Assembly: GCF_020991475.1 (NCBI RefSeq) | Contig: NZ_JAJMPA010000001.1 | Coordinates: forward strand, 2,170,001 to 2,234,000 | Origin: Pedobacter sp. MC2016-14 | GTDB lineage: Bacteria > Bacteroidota > Bacteroidia > Sphingobacteriales > Sphingobacteriaceae | DNA: 64,000 nt | Direction of reading: 5' to 3' | Shown: in pieces, positions 18,616 through 27,556 of the stretch | How positions within the stretch are numbered: position 1 is the first letter of the stretch | How the letters are laid out: the number at the start of each line of letters is the position of its first letter | Notes under the pieces: model-generated | Seen by the model: only the letters and a program-made list of their open reading frames with translations | The model's database searches: none | What the model was told of the DNA's origin: nothing | Made by a program: the position numbers and the translations under genes

Positions 18616-20900
18616 AAAACATATTAAGGATTGCACGCATTGAGCTTAGCCAATTGTTCTATTCACCTGTTGCCTGGATTGTATTGCTGGTGTTCATATT
18701 TCAATCTGGATGGCAATACAGTTCCTTATTAGAAAGGATGGAGCGTGCCCAGCAAATGGGGCAACAATCCAATGATTTAACCAACTGGTTTTTCTCCGGT
18801 TTTATGGGACTGTTCCCTAAAATGCAAGAATATCTATACTTGTATATTCCTCTGCTCACCATGGGTTTAATTAGTAGGGAAACCCACAGTGGCTCTATTA
18901 AATTACTTTATTCTTCGCCAATTAGAGTGCTGGATATTGTTGTGGGTAAATACCTGGCCATGATTAGCTATTGCTTTATTTTGGTTAGCGTATTACTGGG
19001 TATCGGTGTCATTTCATTGTTTGCGATTGATCAAGCTGATTTCTGGTTTATTTTTTCCGGCATCATAGGCCTATATCTGCTCATCTGCGCATATTCAGCA
19101 ATTGGTCTGTTCATGTCTAGTTTAACCAGTTATCAGGTAGTAGCAGCTATTAGCACCCTGGTGGTACTAGCGGCACTCAACTTTATTGGTAGCTTATGGC
19201 AGGATATAAACTTTGTTCGTGATATCACCTATTTTCTATCCATGTCTGGTAGGGCAGAAGAGTCTATCAATGGGCTCCTGGCTAGCAATGATTTGCTCTA
19301 TTTTATAATTGTTATTGTGCTATTTATAGGTCTTACCCTATTTAAGCTCGAGTTTGAACGCCGCACCATCTCTTTCTCTGCTAAGGTGGTACGTTATGTA
19401 GGTTTTATTGTGTTTATGCTGCTGTTAGGTTATCTAAGTTCCAGGCCACAGTTAATTGTTTACAAGGATATGACTGCTACTGATAGTCGTACCCTGACTA
19501 AAGAAAGTAAAGATGTGATTGCGAAAATTGACGGACCAGTTGTCATCACTACTTATATCAATTTACTTGATGAAAACTATTATTTTGGATTGCCCCAGTA
19601 CCAAAATGGTGATAAAAGGAATTTCGATAAGTATTATCGCTTTCTTCCTGATATGCAGATGAAATATGTTTTCTATTGGGCACACTCACAAAATGCACGT
19701 CTTTATCAGGAAAATCCCGGATTAAATGATGAGCAGCTGGCGAGGAAAATGGCCAAGGCAAATAAGATGAAGTTTGAAGAATTTCTGCGTCCAGATCAAG
19801 TCAACAAACTGATTGATCTTAAATCGGAGCGATATCGTTCAGTACGTACAGTAACTTATAACGGAAAAACGACTTTCCTGCGTGTATATGATGATCTTTT
19901 TAAACAACCGGGAGAGAAGGAAATTACCGCTGCCATGAAAAGACTGGTTGTTAATTCGCCAAGGGTAGGGTTTGTAAACGGTCATAGTGAGCGAAACATT
20001 AACCGTTCTGGAGATAGGGACTATATGGTGCCAACAACTGAAATTAGCTTCCGTTATTCTTTGGTGAATCAGGGTTTCGATGTTCAAGAACTCTCTTTAA
20101 AAGATAGTCTGTCTGTTAAAGAAGTTGATATTCTGGTGCTTGCAGATGCTTTAACTGCCTACAATCCGGAAGAATTAAGTAATTTAGAAAACTATATTAA
20201 ACAAGGTGGTGACCTGCTTATTGCGGCCGAACCAGGTAGCCAGTCAATTTACAGCCAGGTATTAAGTTGGGTAGATGTTTCTATGCTCAAAGGTCAATTA
20301 GTACAAAAGAGTGCAAACTTTGAACCTTCTTTTGTACAAAGTTTGATAGTCAGTAAAAATTGGGCCCAATTGATTAAAACCAGTGCTTTTGCCAATAAGG
20401 ACAGTGCAACGATAACCACACCAACTGTGGCTGCACTCCAGTTTAACAAGGGATCTGACTTTAAGCAGCTTCCTATACTTGTTACTGAGGCAGCCAATAC
20501 ATGGATTGGTCCAGATTTAACGATTGATAAAACCAAAGCACTGGCAGATCCGCGAAAGAATGCAAAAATGAGTTCTTATCCTATAGGTATCGCCCTCCAT
20601 AAAAAGATCGGCGAAAAGCAACAAAGGATTTTTGTAATAGGAGATGCAGATTTTATGAGTAATGCTGAGCTAGGCAGGCAAAACTTAAATTCTCTGAACT
20701 TTTCTTTTGTTACGGAACTTTTTAGATGGTTTAGTAATGGTGAGTTCCCAATTGACACTACCCGGGAACTTCCAAAAGACAATAAACTATTGATCAGCGC
20801 TGGACAACTTACCTGGATCCGTTGGGGATTATTAGGCCTTTTGCCCGGACTTATTGCCATTTCGGTGTCCTGGATGCTAATTTCAAGGAAGAGGCGATAG
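18612..20900 (+). CDS. Fused GldF-GldG-like ABC permease
   Basis: A 762-residue protein that joins two units normally encoded separately. Residues 1-245 form an ABC-2 permease of about six helices (ETHSGSIKLLYSSPI region), similar to GldF. Residues 255-762 contain a helix, a large extracytoplasmic ABC_transp_aux/GldG-like domain (for example VDILVLADALTAYNPEEL, GGDLLIAAEPGS) and a final membrane helix with a basic tail (ISVSWMLISRKRR). It is the membrane partner of the upstream ATPase. The operon ends at the terminator at 20949-20979. Confidence 0.88.
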   Translation: MKNILRIARIELSQLFYSPVAWIVLLVFIFQSGWQYSSLLERMERAQQMGQQSNDLTNWFFSGFMGLFPKMQEYLYLYIPLLTMGLISRETHSGSIKLLYSSPIRVLDIVVGKYLAMISYCFILVSVLLGIGVISLFAIDQADFWFIFSGIIGLYLLICAYSAIGLFMSSLTSYQVVAAISTLVVLAALNFIGSLWQDINFVRDITYFLSMSGRAEESINGLLASNDLLYFIIVIVLFIGLTLFKLEFERRTISFSAKVVRYVGFIVFMLLLGYLSSRPQLIVYKDMTATDSRTLTKESKDVIAKIDGPVVITTYINLLDENYYFGLPQYQNGDKRNFDKYYRFLPDMQMKYVFYWAHSQNARLYQENPGLNDEQLARKMAKANKMKFEEFLRPDQVNKLIDLKSERYRSVRTVTYNGKTTFLRVYDDLFKQPGEKEITAAMKRLVVNSPRVGFVNGHSERNINRSGDRDYMVPTTEISFRYSLVNQGFDVQELSLKDSLSVKEVDILVLADALTAYNPEELSNLENYIKQGGDLLIAAEPGSQSIYSQVLSWVDVSMLKGQLVQKSANFEPSFVQSLIVSKNWAQLIKTSAFANKDSATITTPTVAALQFNKGSDFKQLPILVTEAANTWIGPDLTIDKTKALADPRKNAKMSSYPIGIALHKKIGEKQQRIFVIGDADFMSNAELGRQNLNSLNFSFVTELFRWFSNGEFPIDTTRELPKDNKLLISAGQLTWIRWGLLGLLPGLIAISVSWMLISRKRR

Positions 20901-20948
20901 GTGTTTAAAAATGCTAATTAAATAAAAATTAGATATAATTAATTCAAG

Positions 20949-20979
20949 AAACGCAGATGGTGGATGCCTCTGCGTTTTT
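20949..20979 (+). terminator. Rho-independent terminator after the GldF-GldG-like gene
   Basis: AAACGCAGA (20949-20957) pairs with TCTGCGTTT (20969-20977), followed by TT. The T run starts within the 3' arm. It separates the ABC gene from the amidohydrolase gene. Confidence 0.8.
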
Positions 20980-21009
20980 AGTTATCCTAATTTAAATAAA
21001 TGATATATT

Positions 21010-22257
21010 ATGAAGAGGTTTAGTTTTATTCTTGCAATTCACCTGCTTACTGTTGTATCAGTGTTGGCTGCATCTAATTTTTTGCCCAAGGCCACAGATA
21101 CCATTCTGGTGCTAAAAAACGCCAATATTCTGGATGCCAACGGAGCGCAATTTATTAAGGGTAAAGATTTGATTATTGCCAACGGTAAAATAAGGAGCTT
21201 GCGGCTGTCTAAAAAGGAATTGAAGGGAGCGAAGACAATAGATCTTCAAGGAAAATTCATCATTCCGGGACTGATTGATGCGCATGTTCATGTAACAGCG
21301 AACAGGAAGAATAATATTGAAAATACCTACAACCACCTCAACTATTTTTTACGCCATGGAATTACTTCTTTAAGGGATGCCGGCGGTGACGGGGCTGCGC
21401 TGTTAAAGGCACAGAAAGAAATAAAAGAAGGGAATAGGAGAGGGGCTGATGTTTATTTCTCTTCATTTATGGCAGGTGACTGGTATTATAATAGAGATCA
21501 GCATTTACGCAATGAGCCATATGCTCCCTGGGAGCAGCTGATTGTGCCAGGAACTAATTTGGACAGTGCGATGTCTGCTGCAAAAGCCTGCGGTGCAACG
21601 GGTGTAAAATTATACCATTCTTTTGATAAAGATTTCCTTCCGCTCGTGATTAAAGCAGCGAAAAAGCATGGTTTGCTGGTATGGGGCCATACCATGCTTT
21701 ACCCCGCTACACCAATTGAAGTAGTTACTGCCGGAATGGAGGTGCTTTCCCATGTGTATATGCTGGAGAACCTGACTACAGACACCTTGTTTTTTAGGCG
21801 AAAAACGCCTGCTGCCTATAAGGACAGTGTAATTGCAAATTTAGACATTGATGCTTTTTGCAGGATGATGAGAAAGAAAAATGCAATTCTGGATGCTACA
21901 TTATGCGTTTCTGAAGAACAGAGTCCCTGGATATTTCCGCTGCTTAAACGAGTGCATGAGCAAGGGGTAGCCGTTGCTACAGGAACAGACCAGATTGTAG
22001 ATACAAACCGGCTTTATCCACGGTTGCTGGATGAGATCAGGTATTTTGTGGAGAAATGTGGGTTCTCTAACGTCGATGCCTTACGTGCAGCAACTATAGT
22101 TGGCGCTAAAGTAATTGGACAGGAGAAGAATATTGGTAGCATTGAAAACGGTAAAAATGCAGATTTGTTGGTCTTGAGTGAAAACCCACTCATCGACGTT
22201 AATAGCTTAAAAAAACAGGTGCTGGTGATAAAACATGGGAAGGTTATTTATCTTTAG
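21010..22257 (+). CDS. Secreted metal-dependent amidohydrolase (imidazolonepropionase/prolidase-like)
   Basis: A 415-residue TIM-barrel hydrolase with a signal sequence (about 1-21). The metal-binding HxH is in IDAHVHV (His 92 and 94). A Lys likely to be carboxylated is in GVKLYHS (about residue 201), later His residues are in WGHTM and LSHVY, and the catalytic Asp is in GTDQIVD. The pattern matches the binuclear-metal subgroup that includes imidazolonepropionase-like enzymes and Xaa-Pro or Xaa-Arg dipeptidases. The substrate is undetermined. The export signal places it in the periplasm, beside a peptide- or ligand-uptake operon. Confidence 0.85.
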   Translation: MKRFSFILAIHLLTVVSVLAASNFLPKATDTILVLKNANILDANGAQFIKGKDLIIANGKIRSLRLSKKELKGAKTIDLQGKFIIPGLIDAHVHVTANRKNNIENTYNHLNYFLRHGITSLRDAGGDGAALLKAQKEIKEGNRRGADVYFSSFMAGDWYYNRDQHLRNEPYAPWEQLIVPGTNLDSAMSAAKACGATGVKLYHSFDKDFLPLVIKAAKKHGLLVWGHTMLYPATPIEVVTAGMEVLSHVYMLENLTTDTLFFRRKTPAAYKDSVIANLDIDAFCRMMRKKNAILDATLCVSEEQSPWIFPLLKRVHEQGVAVATGTDQIVDTNRLYPRLLDEIRYFVEKCGFSNVDALRAATIVGAKVIGQEKNIGSIENGKNADLLVLSENPLIDVNSLKKQVLVIKHGKVIYL

Positions 22258-22260
22258 CCC

Positions 22261-22668
22261 ATGACTAAAGTTACCTCCCCAGATACTTACGCTTCTGAAA
22301 GCGATTCATTTTTGCAGGCAATCCGCTTATTTAATATAAACGAATTGGATTGTGCTTTTGAAATTGGAAAAATACCTACACAGGTTAAAATTCCTGTTGA
22401 ATATTTTTTCTGTCAGGCTAAAGTTGATAGTTACGAAAAGGTTCTACATCCTGCGCCCCGCAGGCAATATGTGATTACCTTAAAAGGTAAACTTAAATTT
22501 ACTGTAACCAATGGTGACACTTTTATTCTTGAACCCGGTATTATTCTGATCGCAGAAGATACATTAGGTCCTGGGCATAGCTGGGAGATTCTTGACGGTT
22601 CTGAATGGGAAAGGGTGTATGTCCCAATCCCAGATGATCAGGAGTTTCATTTTAACCTCCCCCTTTAA
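22261..22668 (+). CDS. Cupin-like domain protein
   Basis: A 135-residue cytoplasmic protein starting 3 nt after the amidohydrolase stop. Residues 60-120 show a cupin pattern (RRQYVITLKGKLKFTVTNGDTF, then LEPGIILIAEDTLGPGHSWEI) with some of the usual His positions replaced. Metal binding is therefore uncertain. It is probably co-transcribed with the amidohydrolase. Its last 17 nt overlap the 3' end of the convergent TonB receptor gene. Confidence 0.7.
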   Translation: MTKVTSPDTYASESDSFLQAIRLFNINELDCAFEIGKIPTQVKIPVEYFFCQAKVDSYEKVLHPAPRRQYVITLKGKLKFTVTNGDTFILEPGIILIAEDTLGPGHSWEILDGSEWERVYVPIPDDQEFHFNLPL

Positions 22669-25141
22669 CCCGGTTTAAAATGTCTTCACTTCCCGTTTTT
22701 CGTTCTTTCTTTTTAATGTTCTGATTGCCGAAGCGATATGAAAATGACAGCATCACCCTTCGGCTGTCCGGGCGTTTGTCCATATTCATGTCAATGTTCT
22801 GAAACAGGGTAGATTCCTGGTAGCGGCTGCTTTGAAAAATATCATTCACCATTAATTTAAGGCTTCCTTTTTCTTTTAAGATAGATTTTTGTGCCCCTGT
22901 AGAGATGACATAATTTCCTTTGTAACGGGCTATACCATATACTGAACCAGAATAGTAATTACCGCTTAGCTCTATAGTATAACCTTTACCTGCTTTAAAA
23001 CTATTCTGTGAGTTAAAGCTTGCACTAGTGGTCTTGTTGTCAAATGTACCGGTTACCCCTTCACTCGATCCTGAATATTCGTTGCGGTATAGGTTTGCAA
23101 AATGAGTTCCTGTCCACCATTCAAAAAATGAGGTAGATGCCGTAAAGCTGATACCATAATTAACTAAGCGGTTAAGGTTCTGCGGCGTTTCAAACGTTGT
23201 GTTTAGCTCATCAATCTGTCCGTTTACCCAGGTCATCACATCATGGGTGCGATTGTAACTTATGGCAGTAGTGTATTTTCCTTTAAAACTATGGCTGAAC
23301 TGAAAAGTATTTACGAGTTCTGGCTTTAAAAATGGATTTCCCTGGTAAAAAAGCAAAGGGTCACGGAAAACACGGAAAGGATTTAAATCTCCATAATCCG
23401 GACGCTCTATTCTGCGGCTATAGGCAAGTTGTAACTGGTGATTGGTTCCCAAAGGTTTATTTAAAAACACAGAGGGGAACAATTGGAAGTAGCTTCGTTT
23501 TATTAAAGAGTCTGTTGTAATCTGGTGTCCTTCGGTGAAGGTATATTCTCCCCTCAGTCCAACCTGTATGCTGAAACCTTTAAATTCTTTATTAACATTA
23601 AGGTATCCTGCATGGATTTGTTCCTTATAGGTAAAATGATTACTCCCTGTAGCATCATAAATCCAGCTTCCATTAGTTAATAAGTCGTACCGTAAGTTGT
23701 TGTCAGCGTTGGTATAACTGCTCTTTAAACCAGATTCCAGTTTCAGTGTTTTACTTAAAGGGTCGGTATAGTCCATTTTTGCAAGATATACATCAGTAAC
23801 AGCTGGAACATATCCCCGTCTGGTGATATCTGAGCTGGTTTGTCCCGCTAAGCTCGCCAGAGTTGTAGTTTTAAGGTTAAGCCGGGAAGTAAAATGATTA
23901 CTGGCAAAATCTGCATCGGCCGAAAGCTCCCTTCCTTCTTTTTTGAATTTATGACGGTAATTCATATTATAAGTCAGGTTTTTCCAGTTCTGCTCATCAT
24001 AGTTGGTGGTTGCCATATTGCTTAGCAATACTCCTGTAGCGCTGGTCAGTAAGTTGCCAGTTTTGCTATTATGTGTATAACTGCCTACATTTCCATTTAG
24101 TAGAAAACCAATAGAATTGTGGGCGCTAAAGTCATAATCCAATCCTAACCTAAAATTATTGGTATGTAGAGGTTCATCAGTTTCCGTACGCTGGGTAGAT
24201 GTTCTGCTTGCTTGCCCTGCGGCGATGCCTGAGTCGTAAAATCGGCGTACAAAATCCAGGTATTCTGTTTCTCCACGATAGGCATAGTCATAACTTCCGT
24301 ACACATTTACTTTATCGCTTCTGTAATTAAGGTTCATGCCACTGCCGTATCTTGCATTTCTGCTACGTCCGCCATTAATGGTTACTGTACCGTTAAAACC
24401 AGTAACCATGCTTTTCTTAAGCTGGATATTGATGATTCCGCCGTTTCCAGCAGCATCATATTTGGCAGATGGATTACTCATGATCTCTATCTTGGATATG
24501 GAAGCAGAGTTGGTTCCTTTAAGTAAAGTGCTCAGCTCTTTAGGTGAAAGGTAAGTAGATTTGCCGTTTAGCATCACCAGCACATTTGGCCTGCCTTTAA
24601 GAGAAACTTGTCCATCATCACCAACGGTAACACCCGGTGCCCTTTGCAGCAATTCCAAAGCAGTATTACCTTCTGCAAGGATGCTGTTTTCTATGTTCAT
24701 TACCGTCTTGTCTATGGTTTGTTCAATGAGCCTTTTTTGTCCCCTTATGGTAACCGCACCCAAATTCATGGCTTCCTCAATTAAGGTAATTGTTTCTATT
24801 TCGATGCTGTTGTGCTGAACGGAGACACTAAATATTTTAGATTGATGCGTTACAAAACCAACGGTGTTTACCTTTAGCATATAAGTACCATTTGGTACAG
24901 CAGTTAGCGAAAACTTACCAAGCGTATCACTCATTGTACCTTTTAATAATACACCATCTTGTTTCTGTAAGCGGATAGAAGCAAAGGGTAAGGGGCTGCC
25001 GTCAACAGCGATGATTTTACCCTGTATTTTCCCCTGGGTTTGTGCATAAACAGGAGAAAGGCATGAAATTAAAAGGATGAATAGCGGCAATAATATTCCT
25101 GCAACAGAAGCTGGTTCTACTGTTTTAAGAGATCGGATCAT
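22652..25141 (-). CDS. TonB-dependent receptor, outer-membrane beta-barrel family
   Basis: An 829-residue receptor with a signal sequence (about 12-33), a carboxypeptidase-regulatory-like domain (about 37-120; GKIIAVDGSPLPFASIRLQ), a plug domain (about 135-225; ELLQRAPGVTVGDDGQ, IMSNPSAKYDAAGNGGIINIQ), then a barrel of the OMP_b-brl_3 type. The C-terminus extends past the last strand in a Lys/Arg-rich tail. There is no STN domain. It is the last gene of the ECF-led operon, 10 nt after the PepSY gene. The substrate is unknown. Confidence 0.88.
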   Translation of the reverse strand: MIRSLKTVEPASVAGILLPLFILLISCLSPVYAQTQGKIQGKIIAVDGSPLPFASIRLQKQDGVLLKGTMSDTLGKFSLTAVPNGTYMLKVNTVGFVTHQSKIFSVSVQHNSIEIETITLIEEAMNLGAVTIRGQKRLIEQTIDKTVMNIENSILAEGNTALELLQRAPGVTVGDDGQVSLKGRPNVLVMLNGKSTYLSPKELSTLLKGTNSASISKIEIMSNPSAKYDAAGNGGIINIQLKKSMVTGFNGTVTINGGRSRNARYGSGMNLNYRSDKVNVYGSYDYAYRGETEYLDFVRRFYDSGIAAGQASRTSTQRTETDEPLHTNNFRLGLDYDFSAHNSIGFLLNGNVGSYTHNSKTGNLLTSATGVLLSNMATTNYDEQNWKNLTYNMNYRHKFKKEGRELSADADFASNHFTSRLNLKTTTLASLAGQTSSDITRRGYVPAVTDVYLAKMDYTDPLSKTLKLESGLKSSYTNADNNLRYDLLTNGSWIYDATGSNHFTYKEQIHAGYLNVNKEFKGFSIQVGLRGEYTFTEGHQITTDSLIKRSYFQLFPSVFLNKPLGTNHQLQLAYSRRIERPDYGDLNPFRVFRDPLLFYQGNPFLKPELVNTFQFSHSFKGKYTTAISYNRTHDVMTWVNGQIDELNTTFETPQNLNRLVNYGISFTASTSFFEWWTGTHFANLYRNEYSGSSEGVTGTFDNKTTSASFNSQNSFKAGKGYTIELSGNYYSGSVYGIARYKGNYVISTGAQKSILKEKGSLKLMVNDIFQSSRYQESTLFQNIDMNMDKRPDSRRVMLSFSYRFGNQNIKKKERKTGSEDILNRVKGGG

Positions 25142-25151
25142 AGTTGTTGTT

Positions 25152-26297
25152 TTAATTTGTAATCAATTGTGACTGAGCTTTTCGCTTACTTTTCCACGCT
25201 TTTCTCTTTTTGCCCCACCAAATGTAAAATCCGGTAACTGGTAAGCTGGCACAGATTAAACTGGCGATAAAGAATATTATTTTTGTGGTCAGCCCACCTA
25301 TAGCACCAACATGTAAACCATAATTAGATCTCCGGATCCATGAAGAAAGGTTCTCATCTCGCAAGCGGTTGTTGGAACCGGGTAATTGTTTAAGTGTATA
25401 TTGGTCCAGGTATACATCGCGCCAGCTACCTTTATACATGTCAGTACATACATATATAGGATCTGAAGCTTTTTCCGGAAAGTGCAGGATAATCTCATCA
25501 GTATGATGTTCTCCAATCTCATTAATTCCCAGATAATAGGCTTTGTCTACCTGCGACAGCATTTTTGACGTAGTTAAATTAAGGGGATGTGTCAGCGTAT
25601 CCGATAAAGATTTAATCCGCGGTTTAACCTCTCCACCAGCCATCCAGTACACACTATTGTTAAACCAGGAGAAGCTCATCATTAATCCTGTAAAAGCAAA
25701 TATGAGGGCAACTATAATAGCATAAAAGCCCAGAACATTGTGTAGGTCGTAATTTACCCTTTTAAATTTGGCATTCCATTTTACTTTAAAAGCCTGTTCC
25801 TTTCCTTTTTTATTCCATTTTTTTGGCCACCATAAAATCAGACCGCTAATCAATAAAAAGAAGAAAATAAAAGTACCCCAACCCACAAACTGATGGCCTA
25901 TTTTTTCTGGCATCCAGAGGTAGTAGTGACCATCTTTAAAAAACTGGAACATATCTTCCTTATGGGCAATTGCAACAACCTTTGTATTATAGGGGTTTAC
26001 ATAAACAGTAGAATCTGATTCATGAATGCTAAACTGTGCAGTACGGTTTTTGCCGTAATACCATACCGATTCAATTTCCCTGCCGGGCAATGCTTTTTCT
26101 ACCGATCTGTAAAGTACAGATGGTGGGGCAGCTTTTACACCGGCAGGGTTTATTGCATGGAGCCATGGGGAGCTTAAACTTTTAATTTCCTGTTCAAAAA
26201 CCAGGGTACAGCCTGTAAGCCCTAGTATAAGAACAATAGTTCCGGAAATAAGCCCAAGCCACAAATGAAACCAGGCATTTATTTTTTTAAATGTCAT
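25152..26297 (-). CDS. PepSY-associated transmembrane protein (siderophore-linked)
   Basis: A 381-residue membrane protein with an N-terminal helix (WFHLWLGLISGTIVLILGLTG), a PepSY-like periplasmic segment, helices near 140 and 190-215, and a final helix before a basic tail (WWGKKRKAWKSKRK). Conserved His residues in the helices (WFHLW, YDLHNVLGFY, YGLHVG) suggest heme binding and ferric-siderophore reduction, as proposed for this family. It lies between a DUF4374 lipoprotein and a TonB receptor gene with 10-16 nt gaps. Confidence 0.85.
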   Translation of the reverse strand: MTFKKINAWFHLWLGLISGTIVLILGLTGCTLVFEQEIKSLSSPWLHAINPAGVKAAPPSVLYRSVEKALPGREIESVWYYGKNRTAQFSIHESDSTVYVNPYNTKVVAIAHKEDMFQFFKDGHYYLWMPEKIGHQFVGWGTFIFFFLLISGLILWWPKKWNKKGKEQAFKVKWNAKFKRVNYDLHNVLGFYAIIVALIFAFTGLMMSFSWFNNSVYWMAGGEVKPRIKSLSDTLTHPLNLTTSKMLSQVDKAYYLGINEIGEHHTDEIILHFPEKASDPIYVCTDMYKGSWRDVYLDQYTLKQLPGSNNRLRDENLSSWIRRSNYGLHVGAIGGLTTKIIFFIASLICASLPVTGFYIWWGKKRKAWKSKRKAQSQLITN

Positions 26298-26313
26298 TTA
26301 ATAACCGGAAATT

Positions 26314-27522
26314 TTATTTCAATTTCTCAATGCGCAGGATATAATCGATGCCGCCGATAAATTCTACCCCTTTGGTTAGCTTATCTGTAGCTGGATCATA
26401 CTGCCAGATGTAATCTCTATCGGCAGCATTTACTGCAATAAACGCCTTGCCATCTTCTACAATCACTGCATTTACCATACGCTCTCCCTTATCTACAGGA
26501 AGGTCTAGTTTTTTAATAAGCGCACCGGTTTTTACATCAATTAAGCAGAAATAATGATCTGTATCTATAGACTGTCCATTGATGCGAGAACGCACAATGG
26601 CTTTTCCATTTCCAATGTACCACATTGCTGGTGCTTTTTCACTGTTAGAGGCAGATGAGAAATTAAAAGAATAGGTCTGATCAAGTTCTGTGCTACCAGA
26701 TTTAATACGGTACATTATTGAAGGAGATACATAATCATAGTTGTATACCGGGTCACTGATGAAATAGAGGTCATTGTTCTCATCCACAAATGAAGAAGGA
26801 GCATAAACATTCGGTCCGCCAAAAGTCGTGGTACGCACATCTTCAAGTGATTTGTCAACAGTCATTGCCGGATAGCTGATTACTGCAACATATGCTTTTT
26901 GATGGACAGGCATAGTAGGATAATTGGCGAAATTAGTAGATCCAAATCCATAACCCAGGAACAATTTATTATCCCTGTATTGAGCAAAGCCAATGTTGTA
27001 GGCGTCAAAACCGGCGGGCATGGCGGCCACGTTAAGTTTACCTGTGGTTACGGTCATGTTATCTACTTTTAATACTGCATAGCGCAATTCGTTATTTCCA
27101 TCACCAAAAATTACCATGGTATTGTTATCAACCCAGGCATAAGAACTCCAGTTAAGCCATGTAAAGGCAATTTCCTTATCAACCTTCAATACGTTGTTTT
27201 CAACATGGTATTTACCTAAACGGCCGCTTGAGAAATTTGCGTGGTAATAGAAGCCATCTTTCTGAACAATATCTTGTGCATATACTTTTCCTGTCATTTC
27301 CGCTCCGTTGCCGGTTAAACTAATAGTTCCGCTAGTTAACGACGGAATACCTGCAATGTAATAGGCTGTATTCGGCCAGCTTCCCACGCAAAGAACTGCT
27401 GAGTATTCACTTTTAATGGTTTCCTCCTCTTGGGTATCTTCCTTTTTAGAACAACTGCTGATGGCTACTGCCAATAACATTGTTAGCGCAACTCTGGTTG
27501 AATAGTAAAATAGTTTTCTCAT
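26314..27522 (-). CDS. DUF4374 lipoprotein (copy 1)
   Basis: A 402-residue surface or periplasmic lipoprotein (lipobox ISSC, Cys 24). The beta-rich body has regularly spaced strands such as YYHANFSSGRLGKYHV and PAMWYIGNGKAIVRSR, and ends IDYILRIEKLK. This closely parallels the second DUF4374 protein encoded at 30022-31248, whose end reads SDYILRIDKLK. The repeating strand pattern suggests a propeller-like fold. DUF4374 proteins are found next to TonB receptors for iron chelates; the exact role is not known. It follows the receptor gene by 34 nt. Confidence 0.85.
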   Translation of the reverse strand: MRKLFYYSTRVALTMLLAVAISSCSKKEDTQEEETIKSEYSAVLCVGSWPNTAYYIAGIPSLTSGTISLTGNGAEMTGKVYAQDIVQKDGFYYHANFSSGRLGKYHVENNVLKVDKEIAFTWLNWSSYAWVDNNTMVIFGDGNNELRYAVLKVDNMTVTTGKLNVAAMPAGFDAYNIGFAQYRDNKLFLGYGFGSTNFANYPTMPVHQKAYVAVISYPAMTVDKSLEDVRTTTFGGPNVYAPSSFVDENNDLYFISDPVYNYDYVSPSIMYRIKSGSTELDQTYSFNFSSASNSEKAPAMWYIGNGKAIVRSRINGQSIDTDHYFCLIDVKTGALIKKLDLPVDKGERMVNAVIVEDGKAFIAVNAADRDYIWQYDPATDKLTKGVEFIGGIDYILRIEKLK

Positions 27523-27556
27523 TTTTTTGGATATAAATTTTTAGAATTATTGGGGA

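Noticed and set aside
9561..22668. Polysaccharide utilisation locus
   Set aside because: SusC/SusD are present, but no glycoside hydrolase, lyase, sulfatase or esterase is encoded nearby.
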